A stretch of 64,000 bases of DNA from Planctomycetota bacterium (GCA_018242525.1 JAFEBS010000023.1:124001-188000); one strand, 5' to 3'; shown: positions 49,125-58,276, counted from the first letter of the stretch. Notes: a model not told the origin generated them from the letters alone. Program-made: numbers and translations.

Positions 49125-49481
49125 TCAGCGAGATTGACGCCGGACAAATCCCAGAATGAGGAACACGAGTCCGACGACAAAAAGCGGAACTGCGATCACA
49201 GGCAGGATCAAGACGCTACTGCTGCCGTTCGCCACGTCGGATGGCTTTGGTGCCACGGATGATGCCGCAATTGAATTGTAGCTCCAGATTATACCAGCGA
49301 CCGTTGCCAGCAAGCAGAGGATTGCGAGCAAGATGGCGATGCCACCGAACCACAGCATCCAACGCGTCGCACGAGGATCTCGTGGATCGTCCAATATCGC
49401 GCCTGATTTGAAGGGATTATCCGTCATTGGAGCGACTGCCTGTGAGTCAAGCGAGGTCTGGCTGTTCTGGTAAGTTGACAT
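49125..49481 (-). CDS. small membrane protein with two TM helices
   Basis: 118 residues from ATG 49481 (MSTYQNSQTSL); a second in-frame ATG at 49427 (MTDNPFKSG) is an equally plausible start because neither has a clear ribosome site. Two hydrophobic helices (WMLWFGGIAILLAILCLLATVAGII and LILPVIAVPLFVVGLVFLILGF) frame a short Ser/Ala-rich loop. No family recognised. Confidence 0.55.
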   Translation of the reverse strand: MSTYQNSQTSLDSQAVAPMTDNPFKSGAILDDPRDPRATRWMLWFGGIAILLAILCLLATVAGIIWSYNSIAASSVAPKPSDVANGSSSVLILPVIAVPLFVVGLVFLILGFVRRQSR

Positions 49482-49601
49482 AGACTGAGCATGGATCAAC
49501 GACGATGATCTCCTCACCGGACGAGTTTCTCAAGCGCCAAGAACGGTTGGAATATCTGATCGAGAACATTTTGAAGTCGGGAAAACACCAAAGGCAGTCC
49601 C

Positions 49602-51629
49602 ATGAGATGGTTTGAGCGGAGTTGCGGACAGGAGTCTCAACGCAAGCAGCTTCTCCCACGCAGTCGCTTCCAGCGCGTTCGGCTGTTGTTGACGGTCGGG
49701 ATTGTTGGTGCGCTCTCCGTATCCGCGTTTGCCGACGACCTGAATCCGTTCGGACTGCCACAAAGTTCCAGCAGCACACATCACGGAAGCGTCATGCTGC
49801 ATGGTGGCGGCAATGGCCTGGCGCGGGACAAGGAAGGTGCGACCGATTCCGAGATGGGGGATGCCATTCGCGAAAAGTTCCTGCAACTCGCCAGGATCGG
49901 CAAGAAGAAGGCCCGCATCGTCTTCATTCCGTCCGAGAAACAGGGGAACGAAAAGCAGAGTGACTACGAAGAACAATTGAAGGACGACTATTGGCGGTGG
50001 TACCGCTTTCGTGAACGAACGGACGAAGTTGAGTCGTTCGACTGGTTTTATCCCGATCAGGACGATTGCACGCACGAGGACTGCCGACACCTGGACTTGC
50101 TGGAGAAGGCCACGGGTGTCTGGATGACTGCGGCGGATCAGGAATCGTTGCCGGAGTTGTATGCGGCCGAGTATCCCCAGGCGACCAGTCGCTTTCAAAA
50201 GGCACTTCGGAGGGTGGTGGCCAATGGCGGTGTCGTCGGTGGTCTCGGCGGTGCCGCGTCCAGTCTGCCGGAAACCGTGATCAATGGAAATGAAGATTCC
50301 ACCAGCGGTTGGGCGCGGGCCCGACTGCGGTTTGGGCTGGCGTTATTTGATGGCGCAATTGTCGACCAGAACTTTGACCGTCGTGCTGGTCGACTCGAAC
50401 GGATGACAAACCTGCTGCGCAATGGTCCGCGACTCAATCGATTCGAGGAAATACCGGGTGTCGAACGACGCACGATCGGACTGGGCCTGGAACGTTACAC
50501 CGTGATGATTCTAAAGCAGAACACCGTGGAAGTGATTGGAAATCGTCGGGGTCACATTTTTCTGAAGGGGAATGGCGATCGCACGGTCCTCTGGAAGACG
50601 CTCGGCAATCATGAAACGCTGACTCTGCGAACCGGTTCGGATTCGCAACCGATGCCCGGTCCTACGCTCGTTGACAGTCAGAACCCATTTGGCATGCCGG
50701 TGCCTGCCCACGCAAATCAATGGGGCCAGGTCGTGCTGCATGGCGGCAAGACCACGGACGAGCTTCGACAGTACTATCCTCAACTGGTCGCATCCCATCC
50801 CGACCTGATGGCTCATCCGGGACGACTTCCGCGACTGGTGCATTGCCCGGCAGCGGACAGAGCAGACCTGCTGTCCGCGATCCCGGGGAATGACCCACCG
50901 GAAATCCGTCGAGCCAGACACGATCAGCACTTGCGGACGTCCTATGCGGTCTGGGCCGACATGGCACCTACATTCTTTGAACGCGTCGATTTTGCCGCTC
51001 CCGATGACATCGAGGATCAGTCCAGCAGGAACAATCCGAAATTCGTAGCGCCGTTAAGGAAAGCCCATGCCGTCTGGTTCTCGGGAGGCAATCAAAGAAA
51101 TCTGACGAAGCTGTTTGGAAACGCCGCAAAGCCCTCGGAATTCCAACGGGCGGTGATCGACGTTGTCCGCCAGGGGGGTGTTGTCGGCGGGTCATCCGCC
51201 GGACTGGCCGTCATGCCGACCATTATGGTTTCTTCCCAGTCGGGCGATGAATGGGAACCAAAAAGTGCCGATCTGGATTTTGGATTCGGAGTTCTAAAAA
51301 ACGCGTTTGCCGAGCAGCACTTTGACGCCCGCACGGGGCGCATTGAACGGTTGACGGCCCAGTTGAGAAGCCCCGTCTGGCCAGACGGTTACGCGAACCC
51401 TCCCCAGCCGGAGCAAATGATCGGGATTGCCGTCGATGAAGAGACGGCCCTGGTCATTCGCAACAATCGAGTTCGCGTCATTGGTGAAAGAACCGCGCAC
51501 ATCTTCCTGCTCGCCAGGGATCGAAACACGGTCACCTGGCACGCTTTGAAGTCGGGAGAATCGGCTGTCATCCAGGAAAATGGCCGGCACGAGTATGTGC
51601 TTGACGTCGAGAACTGGCGCTTTGACTGA
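49602..51629 (+). CDS. tandem S51 (cyanophycinase-like) peptidase, first domain degenerate
   Basis: 675 residues with an N-terminal signal peptide (cleavage near AFADD). Two copies of the peptidase S51 fold. The second copy has the nucleophile motif GGSSAG (about 528-533) and VWFSGGNQRNLTKLF. The first aligns without gaps but has GGLGGA at the same place (about 210-215), so the Ser nucleophile is replaced by Gly, and VWMTAADQ replaces VWFSGGNQ. Cyanophycinases cleave the Asp-Arg storage polymer; relatives cut other Asp-linked peptides, and the exact substrate is unknown. Exported, so extracellular or periplasmic. Ribosome site AAGG before ATG 49602. Confidence 0.82.
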   Translation: MRWFERSCGQESQRKQLLPRSRFQRVRLLLTVGIVGALSVSAFADDLNPFGLPQSSSSTHHGSVMLHGGGNGLARDKEGATDSEMGDAIREKFLQLARIGKKKARIVFIPSEKQGNEKQSDYEEQLKDDYWRWYRFRERTDEVESFDWFYPDQDDCTHEDCRHLDLLEKATGVWMTAADQESLPELYAAEYPQATSRFQKALRRVVANGGVVGGLGGAASSLPETVINGNEDSTSGWARARLRFGLALFDGAIVDQNFDRRAGRLERMTNLLRNGPRLNRFEEIPGVERRTIGLGLERYTVMILKQNTVEVIGNRRGHIFLKGNGDRTVLWKTLGNHETLTLRTGSDSQPMPGPTLVDSQNPFGMPVPAHANQWGQVVLHGGKTTDELRQYYPQLVASHPDLMAHPGRLPRLVHCPAADRADLLSAIPGNDPPEIRRARHDQHLRTSYAVWADMAPTFFERVDFAAPDDIEDQSSRNNPKFVAPLRKAHAVWFSGGNQRNLTKLFGNAAKPSEFQRAVIDVVRQGGVVGGSSAGLAVMPTIMVSSQSGDEWEPKSADLDFGFGVLKNAFAEQHFDARTGRIERLTAQLRSPVWPDGYANPPQPEQMIGIAVDEETALVIRNNRVRVIGERTAHIFLLARDRNTVTWHALKSGESAVIQENGRHEYVLDVENWRFD

Positions 51630-51664
51630 TCCGCATGGCAGGAACTTGGAATCCCCTGCCACGT

Positions 51665-52807
51665 TCAATCGCGCGCAAAAAGCAGGACTCCGGTGACCTT
51701 GCGCACGTCTGGATGCGAGAAGCGGAACACGGCCCGATCCATGACAAAGTGCAGGTAGACCGTGGCGAAGTTGAGCCAGAGCAGGGTTCGTGCAAGTAAC
51801 GGATGCTGTGCCAGGATCGTGGCGATCTGTTGCAAGAGTCCTGAATGGGGTCGTTCGGTATGGAGCGACAGTTCGAAGAGTGGAACCAGCACGATCGTCG
51901 TCAGGAAAAGCACGAGAACCGTGGTCCAGAACCGACCGTAAAACAGCCCCCAGAAGCGATACCAGGCCGAGGCGGAGATTTCCTGCGGATGATCATTCCC
52001 GGAGATGACGGCGGTCAGTGCCACCGAGACGAGCCAGTGCTGGACGCCCCACAACATCAGAAACGTGGGGGGCGGCAGGGAATATGCCAGCACTCCCTGA
52101 ACCCCGACGCTCACGATATAGAGCATCTTGGGGGGCGATCGGTGCGGGTTGCGTGACTCTGTCAGTAACAAGCCCAGTGTCAGAAGGACGATCACCGGTG
52201 CGGCCATCCAGGTCGCCATTGTCATCGCGGAGTGCAGTCGCTCGAGCGGCACGGTCTGGTACAGCAAGGAATCCCGGACAATCTCTGCTCCCGCCAGAAT
52301 CTGAGCCACGCACACCAGGAGCCCTCCGACGATGAGACAGTACCCTCGTTCCATGGCTTTCGCCCGTTGATCTTGAGCTTGCGCAGCACGAATCCGGTAA
52401 ATGCTGAGCACACCAAAATGCTGGACGCCAAAATGGTACGAGTTGTAAATGAAGAAGATCGTGGCGAGGACCTGGACTCGTGTCACCAGTGGCAGCGGCA
52501 GCAGCATCTCGGGCAGGAACAGAAAGAGAAACGTGACGGTGAAGATGCTGGCGGGGACCGCAAAGAAACGCGTCCACTGCGCGTGAATCAGGTTCTGATA
52601 GGCAGGCAGACAGTACGCATTGAACGCCGTCGCAAACCGATGCGGCAGCCACAGCACATACACCGCCGCCACCAGGACCCACTGGTCGGCTTCCGTAATG
52701 ACCGGCGAGAGCAACACCGGAACCAGCAACCACAGGCCTGAAAGGATCCAGAATCCGTCCCAGACGGGCGAGCGCAGCCAAGGCCTGGAAACGGGAATGG
52801 TGCTCAC
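51665..52807 (-). CDS. polytopic membrane protein downstream of GH3
   Basis: 380 residues, about nine hydrophobic helices. His-rich motifs inside the membrane region (NSYHFGVQHFG about 127-137, VQHWLV, and LHFVMDRAVFRF near the end) suggest a metal or haem site; this is inference. The GTG start at 52807 overlaps the stop of the GH3-family gene (GTGA), so translation is coupled. It has no recognised family. A membrane step linked to the GH3-catalysed activation is plausible. Confidence 0.7.
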   Translation of the reverse strand: MSTIPVSRPWLRSPVWDGFWILSGLWLLVPVLLSPVITEADQWVLVAAVYVLWLPHRFATAFNAYCLPAYQNLIHAQWTRFFAVPASIFTVTFLFLFLPEMLLPLPLVTRVQVLATIFFIYNSYHFGVQHFGVLSIYRIRAAQAQDQRAKAMERGYCLIVGGLLVCVAQILAGAEIVRDSLLYQTVPLERLHSAMTMATWMAAPVIVLLTLGLLLTESRNPHRSPPKMLYIVSVGVQGVLAYSLPPPTFLMLWGVQHWLVSVALTAVISGNDHPQEISASAWYRFWGLFYGRFWTTVLVLFLTTIVLVPLFELSLHTERPHSGLLQQIATILAQHPLLARTLLWLNFATVYLHFVMDRAVFRFSHPDVRKVTGVLLFARD

Positions 52808-54477
52808 GTCGAATCCTCGCTAGCAGCCTGTGGCAAAAGGGGTCTGACCCTTTGGAGGGCCGTCGATTTACCTTGAAGATCGACTGCCCGGAGAGGGTCT
52901 GACCCCTTTTGCCACAGGCTGCTTACAGATTCGACGTCTTCCCAGAGCACGGTGTACAGGGGCAGCAGCTTGAACTGTCCCGGGTTGGCACCGGCCGTCC
53001 GCGGCAATGCCCTGGCCAGTTTCGCAATCAGCATTTCTGCAGACATCGTGATGACCTGGGGTGTCGCCAGACGCTTCGTCATGCGTTTCGCGGCATATTC
53101 GGAATTGATGCGGCACAGGGCATCGTCCAGTTGGCGGGCCACCGATTCACGATCCATCGTGCAATCCGGAGCCAGCAGCACAAACAGATAGCCGGGAACC
53201 GGGCCGACACCGCGCTGTGGAAAGCAAGTGAACGCCGCGCCGGTCAGGCCGTTCACCCGGGCGACTTCGGCGCAGGCTTGCTGCAGATGGTGGTCCGTCA
53301 CTTTCTCACCGGTGAATGAATAATTCAAACCATAGCGCCGCACAAAGTCGATGAGGGGCGTATCGTCCACATGGCCCACGCAGCGGAACAGATCCTGAGT
53401 GTCATACCGCACAAGCCCGTAATCGTCGGAAACAACCATGCGATATTCCTGCCCCGCGACGAGTTCCCACGGAAGCAGAATGTTGCCGGACGTCGATTCC
53501 GCGTCGCGCGGCAGGAACTCATAGCAACACCCGGGATAGATCGGCAGCCCGGCCGTTTGCGACAGTTGCGGGAAAACGGAATGGGCGACAACCTCGGTCG
53601 AGAGTGAAAACATCGGGAACAGGCAGGGTTGACGCGGCAACAGTTGATCACGCAATTGGTCCACGAACGGTCGCACGTATCCTCCCTGCCAACAGTAGAT
53701 CAATTCCACCTGCGGAAGCATCTCGTCCGGGGTCGGTGCTTCCGTCGTTGCGGCCAGCCAGTCCAGGACATCGAATCGAGTCGGCGACAACCCGCACCTG
53801 TCGAGTGCCTCCTGCCAATCGGGCTCATCCAGAATCTGCAGGACCTGCTCACGCAGTGCCGGCCATGCTTCGCGACCGTTTCTCAGGAGGACGCACAGCG
53901 ACGACGGATTGACCGTGGTCACCACCGTGGGGCGGAGCGACCAGAGGAGCGCCCATTGGAGTCCCAGGGATGAATAGTGGGGGAAGAGGTGTACCGCCGC
54001 CGATCGCAGGACAAAGTAACTTTCAAGAAGTTCTGCCGTGAGAAGTCGTGAAGGAATCGAACGGGACAATAAGGCACTCAATGACCGGTCGTTGGCAAAA
54101 CTGTTGAGGAAAAAGAATTGGGGGTTGGTGATTCCCTGGGATTCCGTCGCCAGCAAAACCTGGTCGACAAAGTGATCCGCCAGTCTCTGCAATCGGCTGG
54201 CCGGGTAGAAAACCTGCTTCGGCTCACTAGTGGTCCCCGAAGTCCAGGCGAAATCCCACGACCCGATACACCGATTGGCTCGCTCTCGAATGGCCGCGCG
54301 CGTCACTTCCGTGTACGGTTGCGGAACAACTTTGGCCACACGGAATCGGCCGGCCAACGCTTGTTGTCGGATTCGGTAGGCCGCCAAGGTCCGATCAAGT
54401 TCCGCCCGAATCTCCCTGCATCGCACGGAAATCTGTTCGGCACGCCGCGTGTTTTGATCAACAGTTAACACAGCCAT
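52804..54477 (-). CDS. GH3-family adenylate-forming acyl-amido synthetase
   Basis: About 557 residues from ATG 54477 (MAVLTVDQNTRR); a GTG two codons later is better spaced from GGAG, and a longer start at 54552 is less likely. AMP-forming blocks are FAWTSGTTSEPKQVFY (P-loop-like), YGLVRYDTQDLFRCVGH and SFTGEKVTDHHLQQA, as in plant GH3 enzymes that join amino acids to acyl acids. Bacterial GH3 function is largely unknown. The last roughly 38 codons run through a long palindromic element at 52822-52923, so the native C-terminus may have been replaced. It is in a GTGA-coupled pair with a membrane protein. Confidence 0.85.
   Translation of the reverse strand: MAVLTVDQNTRRAEQISVRCREIRAELDRTLAAYRIRQQALAGRFRVAKVVPQPYTEVTRAAIRERANRCIGSWDFAWTSGTTSEPKQVFYPASRLQRLADHFVDQVLLATESQGITNPQFFFLNSFANDRSLSALLSRSIPSRLLTAELLESYFVLRSAAVHLFPHYSSLGLQWALLWSLRPTVVTTVNPSSLCVLLRNGREAWPALREQVLQILDEPDWQEALDRCGLSPTRFDVLDWLAATTEAPTPDEMLPQVELIYCWQGGYVRPFVDQLRDQLLPRQPCLFPMFSLSTEVVAHSVFPQLSQTAGLPIYPGCCYEFLPRDAESTSGNILLPWELVAGQEYRMVVSDDYGLVRYDTQDLFRCVGHVDDTPLIDFVRRYGLNYSFTGEKVTDHHLQQACAEVARVNGLTGAAFTCFPQRGVGPVPGYLFVLLAPDCTMDRESVARQLDDALCRINSEYAAKRMTKRLATPQVITMSAEMLIAKLARALPRTAGANPGQFKLLPLYTVLWEDVESVSSLWQKGSDPLRAVDLQGKSTALQRVRPLLPQAASEDST
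52822..52923. repeat. 102-base inverted repeat inside the 3' end of the GH3 gene
   Basis: Outer arms 52822-52851 and 52894-52923 are 30 bp each and pair at 29 of 30 positions (core GGGGTCTGACCC). The inner part also pairs (GGGC-N-GTCGAT with ATCGAC-N-GCCC), so nearly the whole 102 bases fold into one hairpin. It has the size and shape of a REP-type or small MITE element of the 'GGGGTC.GACCCC' family. It carries no coding gene of its own. Confidence 0.8.
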
Positions 54478-54535
54478 GCTCCAGCAAAGTGGGACTTTCG
54501 CTCGAATGTTGGCGTAAGCAACATTACTCATGGGC

Positions 54536-54550
54536 GTTGACAGTGTCAAC
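54536..54550. promoter_or_regulatory. 15-bp palindrome between the GH3 gene and the Hint-protein gene
   Basis: GTTGACA-G-TGTCAAC is a perfect 7-bp dyad about a single central base in a divergent intergenic region. It contains a TTGACA hexamer on each strand, so it could be a shared operator over a -35 box. The minus-strand copy faces the GH3 gene; a poor TAATGT lies at a fitting distance as -10. Tentative. Confidence 0.35.
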
Positions 54551-54737
54551 ATCGTTCTGGAAAGTTCGATTGAAATTGACGCGAGTCGGAAAGAACAGCC
54601 TGGAACCGGGGACAGAAATCCGCCGGGGCGGGCGATATTCCCTGTCGGAAAAACTCGACCTTCATCGATCAGACGTATGGGCCGTTCTGAAAACCCCGAC
54701 GTGCGGAGCTTCAGATTCCCTTTCTGAGACCAATCTC

Positions 54738-56507
54738 ATGAACCGACTTCCCGCCCTTGGCATGTTGCTCGCATTCGCCATTTGGCCCCAGGTTCAGGCT
54801 GCCAGCCCCCCTTCTGCGGCGGACAGGCAACTCGTGGATCAAATCCTGCATTCCGAGACACAGCCGAATGTGGTCAGCGTGGACCGGCGCCACCTGCTGG
54901 CTCCCTCTGCCAACACAACGGATGCTGTGAAGTGGCAATCGGGCTTTGTGAAGGTTGCCGATCGGTGGCATGATGCGGACACGTTGCTCGACGAATCCAA
55001 CTCCGCGCTGATGGACGAGTACCGGGCACTGCGCCAGGCCACTCCCAACTCGGTCGAAGGGCACATGAAACTGGCGAACTGGTGCCAGGCTCACAAGTTG
55101 CCGGACCAGGAGCGCGCTCATCTGGCGCAAGTCCTGATGCAGGCACCAGAGACTTTTGACCGAGTGCCGATCTACCGGCGAATGGGATTCCGTACCGCGG
55201 GACGCCATTGGGCTTCGCCGGCGGAGTTGCAAGACCTGCAGGCCAAACAGCGGCACCGGGAAGAGGATCTGCGCGAATGGGGGCCGAAAGTCGAGCGGAT
55301 CGTTCGCAACTGGAATGTGCCCGGCAAACAGCAGAAACAGGCACAAGAGCAACTGAAGGCAGTGATTCATCCTGCTGCGATTCCGGCGCTTGTAGCGGCG
55401 GCGATGAACGACGAATCGCTGGCGCTGGCCATCTGCGAGAAGCTTGGCAAGATGGAGTCTTTCGAGTCATCGCAGGGACTGGCACTGATTGCCGTGCAGT
55501 CACCCTGGTCCGCCGTGCGCCAACTGGCCGCGAAAAAACTGAAGGGGCGCCGGATCGACGATTTTGCCCCTGCTCTGCTGGGACAAATGTGCAGTGCTTT
55601 TTCCGTGGCAAAGACCACTTCCAGTGGAATCAGACCGACATTGTATTTTCGAGAGGAGGCGAATCGGTATTACGCCATTGATTTGCGACTCCTGCCCGCA
55701 GTGGTGATCGCAAACGAGACCAGGGTTCAACCCATCGCTGGAACGATCAACACCGTGAGCAAGCTTTCCTTGACGAATGTTCGAAACGTCGACGGTGAAC
55801 GCCGGTTGGCAGATGCGGATCTTGAGTTGACACATCGCCTTGAGCAGGTGAATGATCGTGCCGAGGAATACAACGAACGCGCAGCAACTGTGCTGGCCGA
55901 AGTCACCGGGCAGGAACCATCCCGCGATGCCAAATACTGGTGGGCCTGGTGGCATCTGTATGCGGGAACTCTGCCCATGCCCAAACAATGCCAGGTGGAT
56001 CTCGCGCTGGTTCCCGCCCCTGCCCGAACGGTGGAACGAATTGTCGTCGGCCACAGTTGCCTGGTTGCCGGAACTCCGATCTGTACTGACCGGGGATTGA
56101 TTGCAGTTGACCAGATTCAGGTGGGGGACCGGGTGCTCTCCAAGAATATCACCACGGGCGAAGTCGACTATAAACCGGTCGAACATACCACAGTGCGATC
56201 GCCTGTCCCGGTGAAGCGTTTCGTTGTCGCGGGTGAACCGATCATCGCCAGTGCAGGACACCATTTCTGGATCAGCGGCCATGGCTGGACCAAGACGCGC
56301 GAACTGAAAACCGGCCTGCCTGTTCACACCGCGACTGGCATGTCACGGATCGAATCCGCCGCAGACGAACCAGACCTGGCTCCTGTCTATAATCTGATCG
56401 TCGCCGATTTTCACACTTACTTTGTGGGTCCGTCGATGGTCCTCAGCCACGATGTCACCCATCCCGCTCCCACCAACATCAAGGTCCCGGGACTGGAGGC
56501 GAAATGA
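54738..56507 (+). CDS. exported helical protein with C-terminal Hint (intein-like) module
   Basis: 589 residues from ATG 54738 (MNRLPALGMLLAFAIWPQVQA signal peptide). The middle is helical with a HEAT-like or armadillo-like stretch (about 180-300, AIPALVAAAMNDESLALAICEKLG). From C441 a Hint module runs to about 573: SCLVAGTPICTDRGLIAVDQIQVGDRV, a central GEPIIASAGHHFWISGHGW, and YNLIVADFHTYFVG ending LSHDV. It keeps the Cys at the start and His-containing blocks. Only 16 residues follow, so there is no large C-extein. In polymorphic toxins such modules sit before a toxin domain; here none is present. Confidence 0.78.
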   Translation: MNRLPALGMLLAFAIWPQVQAASPPSAADRQLVDQILHSETQPNVVSVDRRHLLAPSANTTDAVKWQSGFVKVADRWHDADTLLDESNSALMDEYRALRQATPNSVEGHMKLANWCQAHKLPDQERAHLAQVLMQAPETFDRVPIYRRMGFRTAGRHWASPAELQDLQAKQRHREEDLREWGPKVERIVRNWNVPGKQQKQAQEQLKAVIHPAAIPALVAAAMNDESLALAICEKLGKMESFESSQGLALIAVQSPWSAVRQLAAKKLKGRRIDDFAPALLGQMCSAFSVAKTTSSGIRPTLYFREEANRYYAIDLRLLPAVVIANETRVQPIAGTINTVSKLSLTNVRNVDGERRLADADLELTHRLEQVNDRAEEYNERAATVLAEVTGQEPSRDAKYWWAWWHLYAGTLPMPKQCQVDLALVPAPARTVERIVVGHSCLVAGTPICTDRGLIAVDQIQVGDRVLSKNITTGEVDYKPVEHTTVRSPVPVKRFVVAGEPIIASAGHHFWISGHGWTKTRELKTGLPVHTATGMSRIESAADEPDLAPVYNLIVADFHTYFVGPSMVLSHDVTHPAPTNIKVPGLEAK

Positions 56508-56516
56508 GCAGGGACG

Positions 56517-57068
56517 CTATTTTTCAATCGCTTTCTTCAGTTCCCTGGCCACTTCCGGCACCACGGTTTCGTTGACCGATTTGTAACCAAACCTCGCGGC
56601 GACCTTACCGGATTGCACCACGACCGCGGTCAGGTGAGCGTCGGTATCCACCGCCCACCCGTCGGGGCTCATCTTGGCACTGGGGAAGACGGTCATCGGG
56701 TTGACCGTGAACTGCAGCGACATCTGCACCCGCGGCAGGTGCTCCTTGGTCTTGGCCTCGTCGTCCGTCAGGAACACGGTGACCATTGACGCTTCATTCC
56801 CGGCTTCCTTGACGGACTTTTCCAGTTCACGCAGGAAGCGGGCGATCGGGCGATCAAACTTTTCGTGCGGGATAAACACATAGATCGTCGGTTTCGCCCC
56901 CCTTTCCGCCGCGTAATCAAGTTCTTTTCCTGCCTGGTCACCCGTGACTGCAAACACCTTGAGTGCAGACACTTTCGTCCCCACTGCCGGACCGGAATCC
57001 ACATCTGCCCAGCACGATCCGGAGTTCAGAGTCACGCTCAACGCCACAGTCATCATCAGAAAACGCAT
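56517..57068 (-). CDS. exported thioredoxin-fold protein lacking CxxC
   Basis: 183 residues with a signal peptide (MRFLMMTVALSVTLNSGSCWADV). The beta-alpha-beta pattern (AKPTIYVFIPHEKFDRPIARFLRELEKSV, MVTVFLTDDEAK, LTAVVVQSGKVAARFGY) fits a thioredoxin-like or redoxin fold, but no CxxC or peroxidatic Cys motif is present, so a redox role by disulphide exchange is unlikely. Function unknown. Convergent with the Hint gene, 9 nt apart. Confidence 0.65.
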   Translation of the reverse strand: MRFLMMTVALSVTLNSGSCWADVDSGPAVGTKVSALKVFAVTGDQAGKELDYAAERGAKPTIYVFIPHEKFDRPIARFLRELEKSVKEAGNEASMVTVFLTDDEAKTKEHLPRVQMSLQFTVNPMTVFPSAKMSPDGWAVDTDAHLTAVVVQSGKVAARFGYKSVNETVVPEVARELKKAIEK

Positions 57069-57341
57069 CTGAAGCTCCCCGGTTTCACGGATATATACGG
57101 TACGACCATATCATGCCAATACCAGGGCGACTTCCGCAATCGGCATGCGCCAGCATTCTTCACGCGCTGCGATGACGGCAACAATTCGCAGAAGCTTCAG
57201 TCAAGTCGCCATTTGGGGCGCAGTCATTGCGGCGATTCACGACTTCAATGCATCTCAGTAACATGCGATCCTGAATCATCCACCCGCAACGAACCCTTCG
57301 TCGGCCGGTGACGCTCAACACGCAATTCGTCAAGGAATCGT

Positions 57342-58139
57342 ATGACCAGTGTCTGGATTGATCATCTGCCGTTGTGGTTGCTGCTGCTGCTCACGGTCGC
57401 CACGATCATGGCGTCGGCGGAGATCGGCCGGTATCTGGCGATTTGTCAACGGCAGCGAAATGCGAAGTCCGCGGACGGGCCGATCGGAACGGTGATCGGC
57501 AGTACACTGGGGCTGTTGGCGTTCCTGCTGGCGTTCACCTTTGGAATTGCCGCCAACCGGTTTGACGTGCGCCGCCAGTTGCTGACGGAAGAGGTCAATG
57601 CGATTGGGACCTGTTACCTACGGGCTGCAATGCTTCCGGACGAACAACGAATTGCGGTCCGCGGTTTGTTGCGGGACTATGTCCATGATCGGGCGGAACT
57701 GAGTCGCCGCCCCGAGCAGTTGCTGACAGAATTGCCGTCATTTCTGCAGAGAGCCGATACACAACTGGACGCGCTTTGGGATCAGGCAGTCGAAGTTTCC
57801 CGGATTGATCGCAATTCGGAGATTTATTCGTTATTCGTTGCGTCCCTGAACGATGTCATTGACTTGCACACCAAACGGGTGGTCGTGGGACATTATCGCA
57901 TTCCGGGCAGTATCTGGCTCGCTTTGTACCTGGTTTCGATCGTCTCGTTGGTCGCCGTGGGGTACCACTTCGGGCTCGATTCCAGCCGCGACGTGGTCGT
58001 CAACCTGATCCTGGCGTTCACATTTTCCCTGGTGATCGTTCTGATCGCGGATCTGGACAATCCGGCCGTTGGCAATCTGCGCGTGAATCAGGAACCAATC
58101 CTGGAACTCGACGCGAAATATCAGGCCGACAAGGACTGA
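57342..58139 (+). CDS. bestrophin-like (DUF4239 type) membrane protein
   Basis: 265 residues with four hydrophobic helices (about 9-31, 50-74, 188-212, 222-245). The motif LGLLAFLLAFTFGIAANRFDVRRQLLTEEVNAIGTCYLRA (about 56-95) is the marker of the DUF4239/bestrophin-like family found widely in bacteria. A channel or transport role is only suggested by fold. No operon partner is close. Confidence 0.72.
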   Translation: MTSVWIDHLPLWLLLLLTVATIMASAEIGRYLAICQRQRNAKSADGPIGTVIGSTLGLLAFLLAFTFGIAANRFDVRRQLLTEEVNAIGTCYLRAAMLPDEQRIAVRGLLRDYVHDRAELSRRPEQLLTELPSFLQRADTQLDALWDQAVEVSRIDRNSEIYSLFVASLNDVIDLHTKRVVVGHYRIPGSIWLALYLVSIVSLVAVGYHFGLDSSRDVVVNLILAFTFSLVIVLIADLDNPAVGNLRVNQEPILELDAKYQADKD

Positions 58140-58249
58140 ATCGCAGCGCGGAACCTTCCAGAACTGCCGCATCGGCGACTGCCAACTCAGCGCAATGGCA
58201 GCAGCAGGATTCGCGGCACAGGGGGGGGCAGCAGAGGCTGCCAGAAGTC

Positions 58250-58276
58250 GTCTCGCCCGCAGGCTGCGGGCGAGAC
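58250..58276. terminator. strong hairpin between convergent genes
   Basis: GTCTCGCCCGC, loop AGGCT, GCGGGCGAGAC: a perfect 11-bp GC-rich stem between the bestrophin-like gene and the small acidic-protein gene, which point at each other. No T-run on either side, so it may be a Rho-independent-like barrier or a repeat element. Confidence 0.5.
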
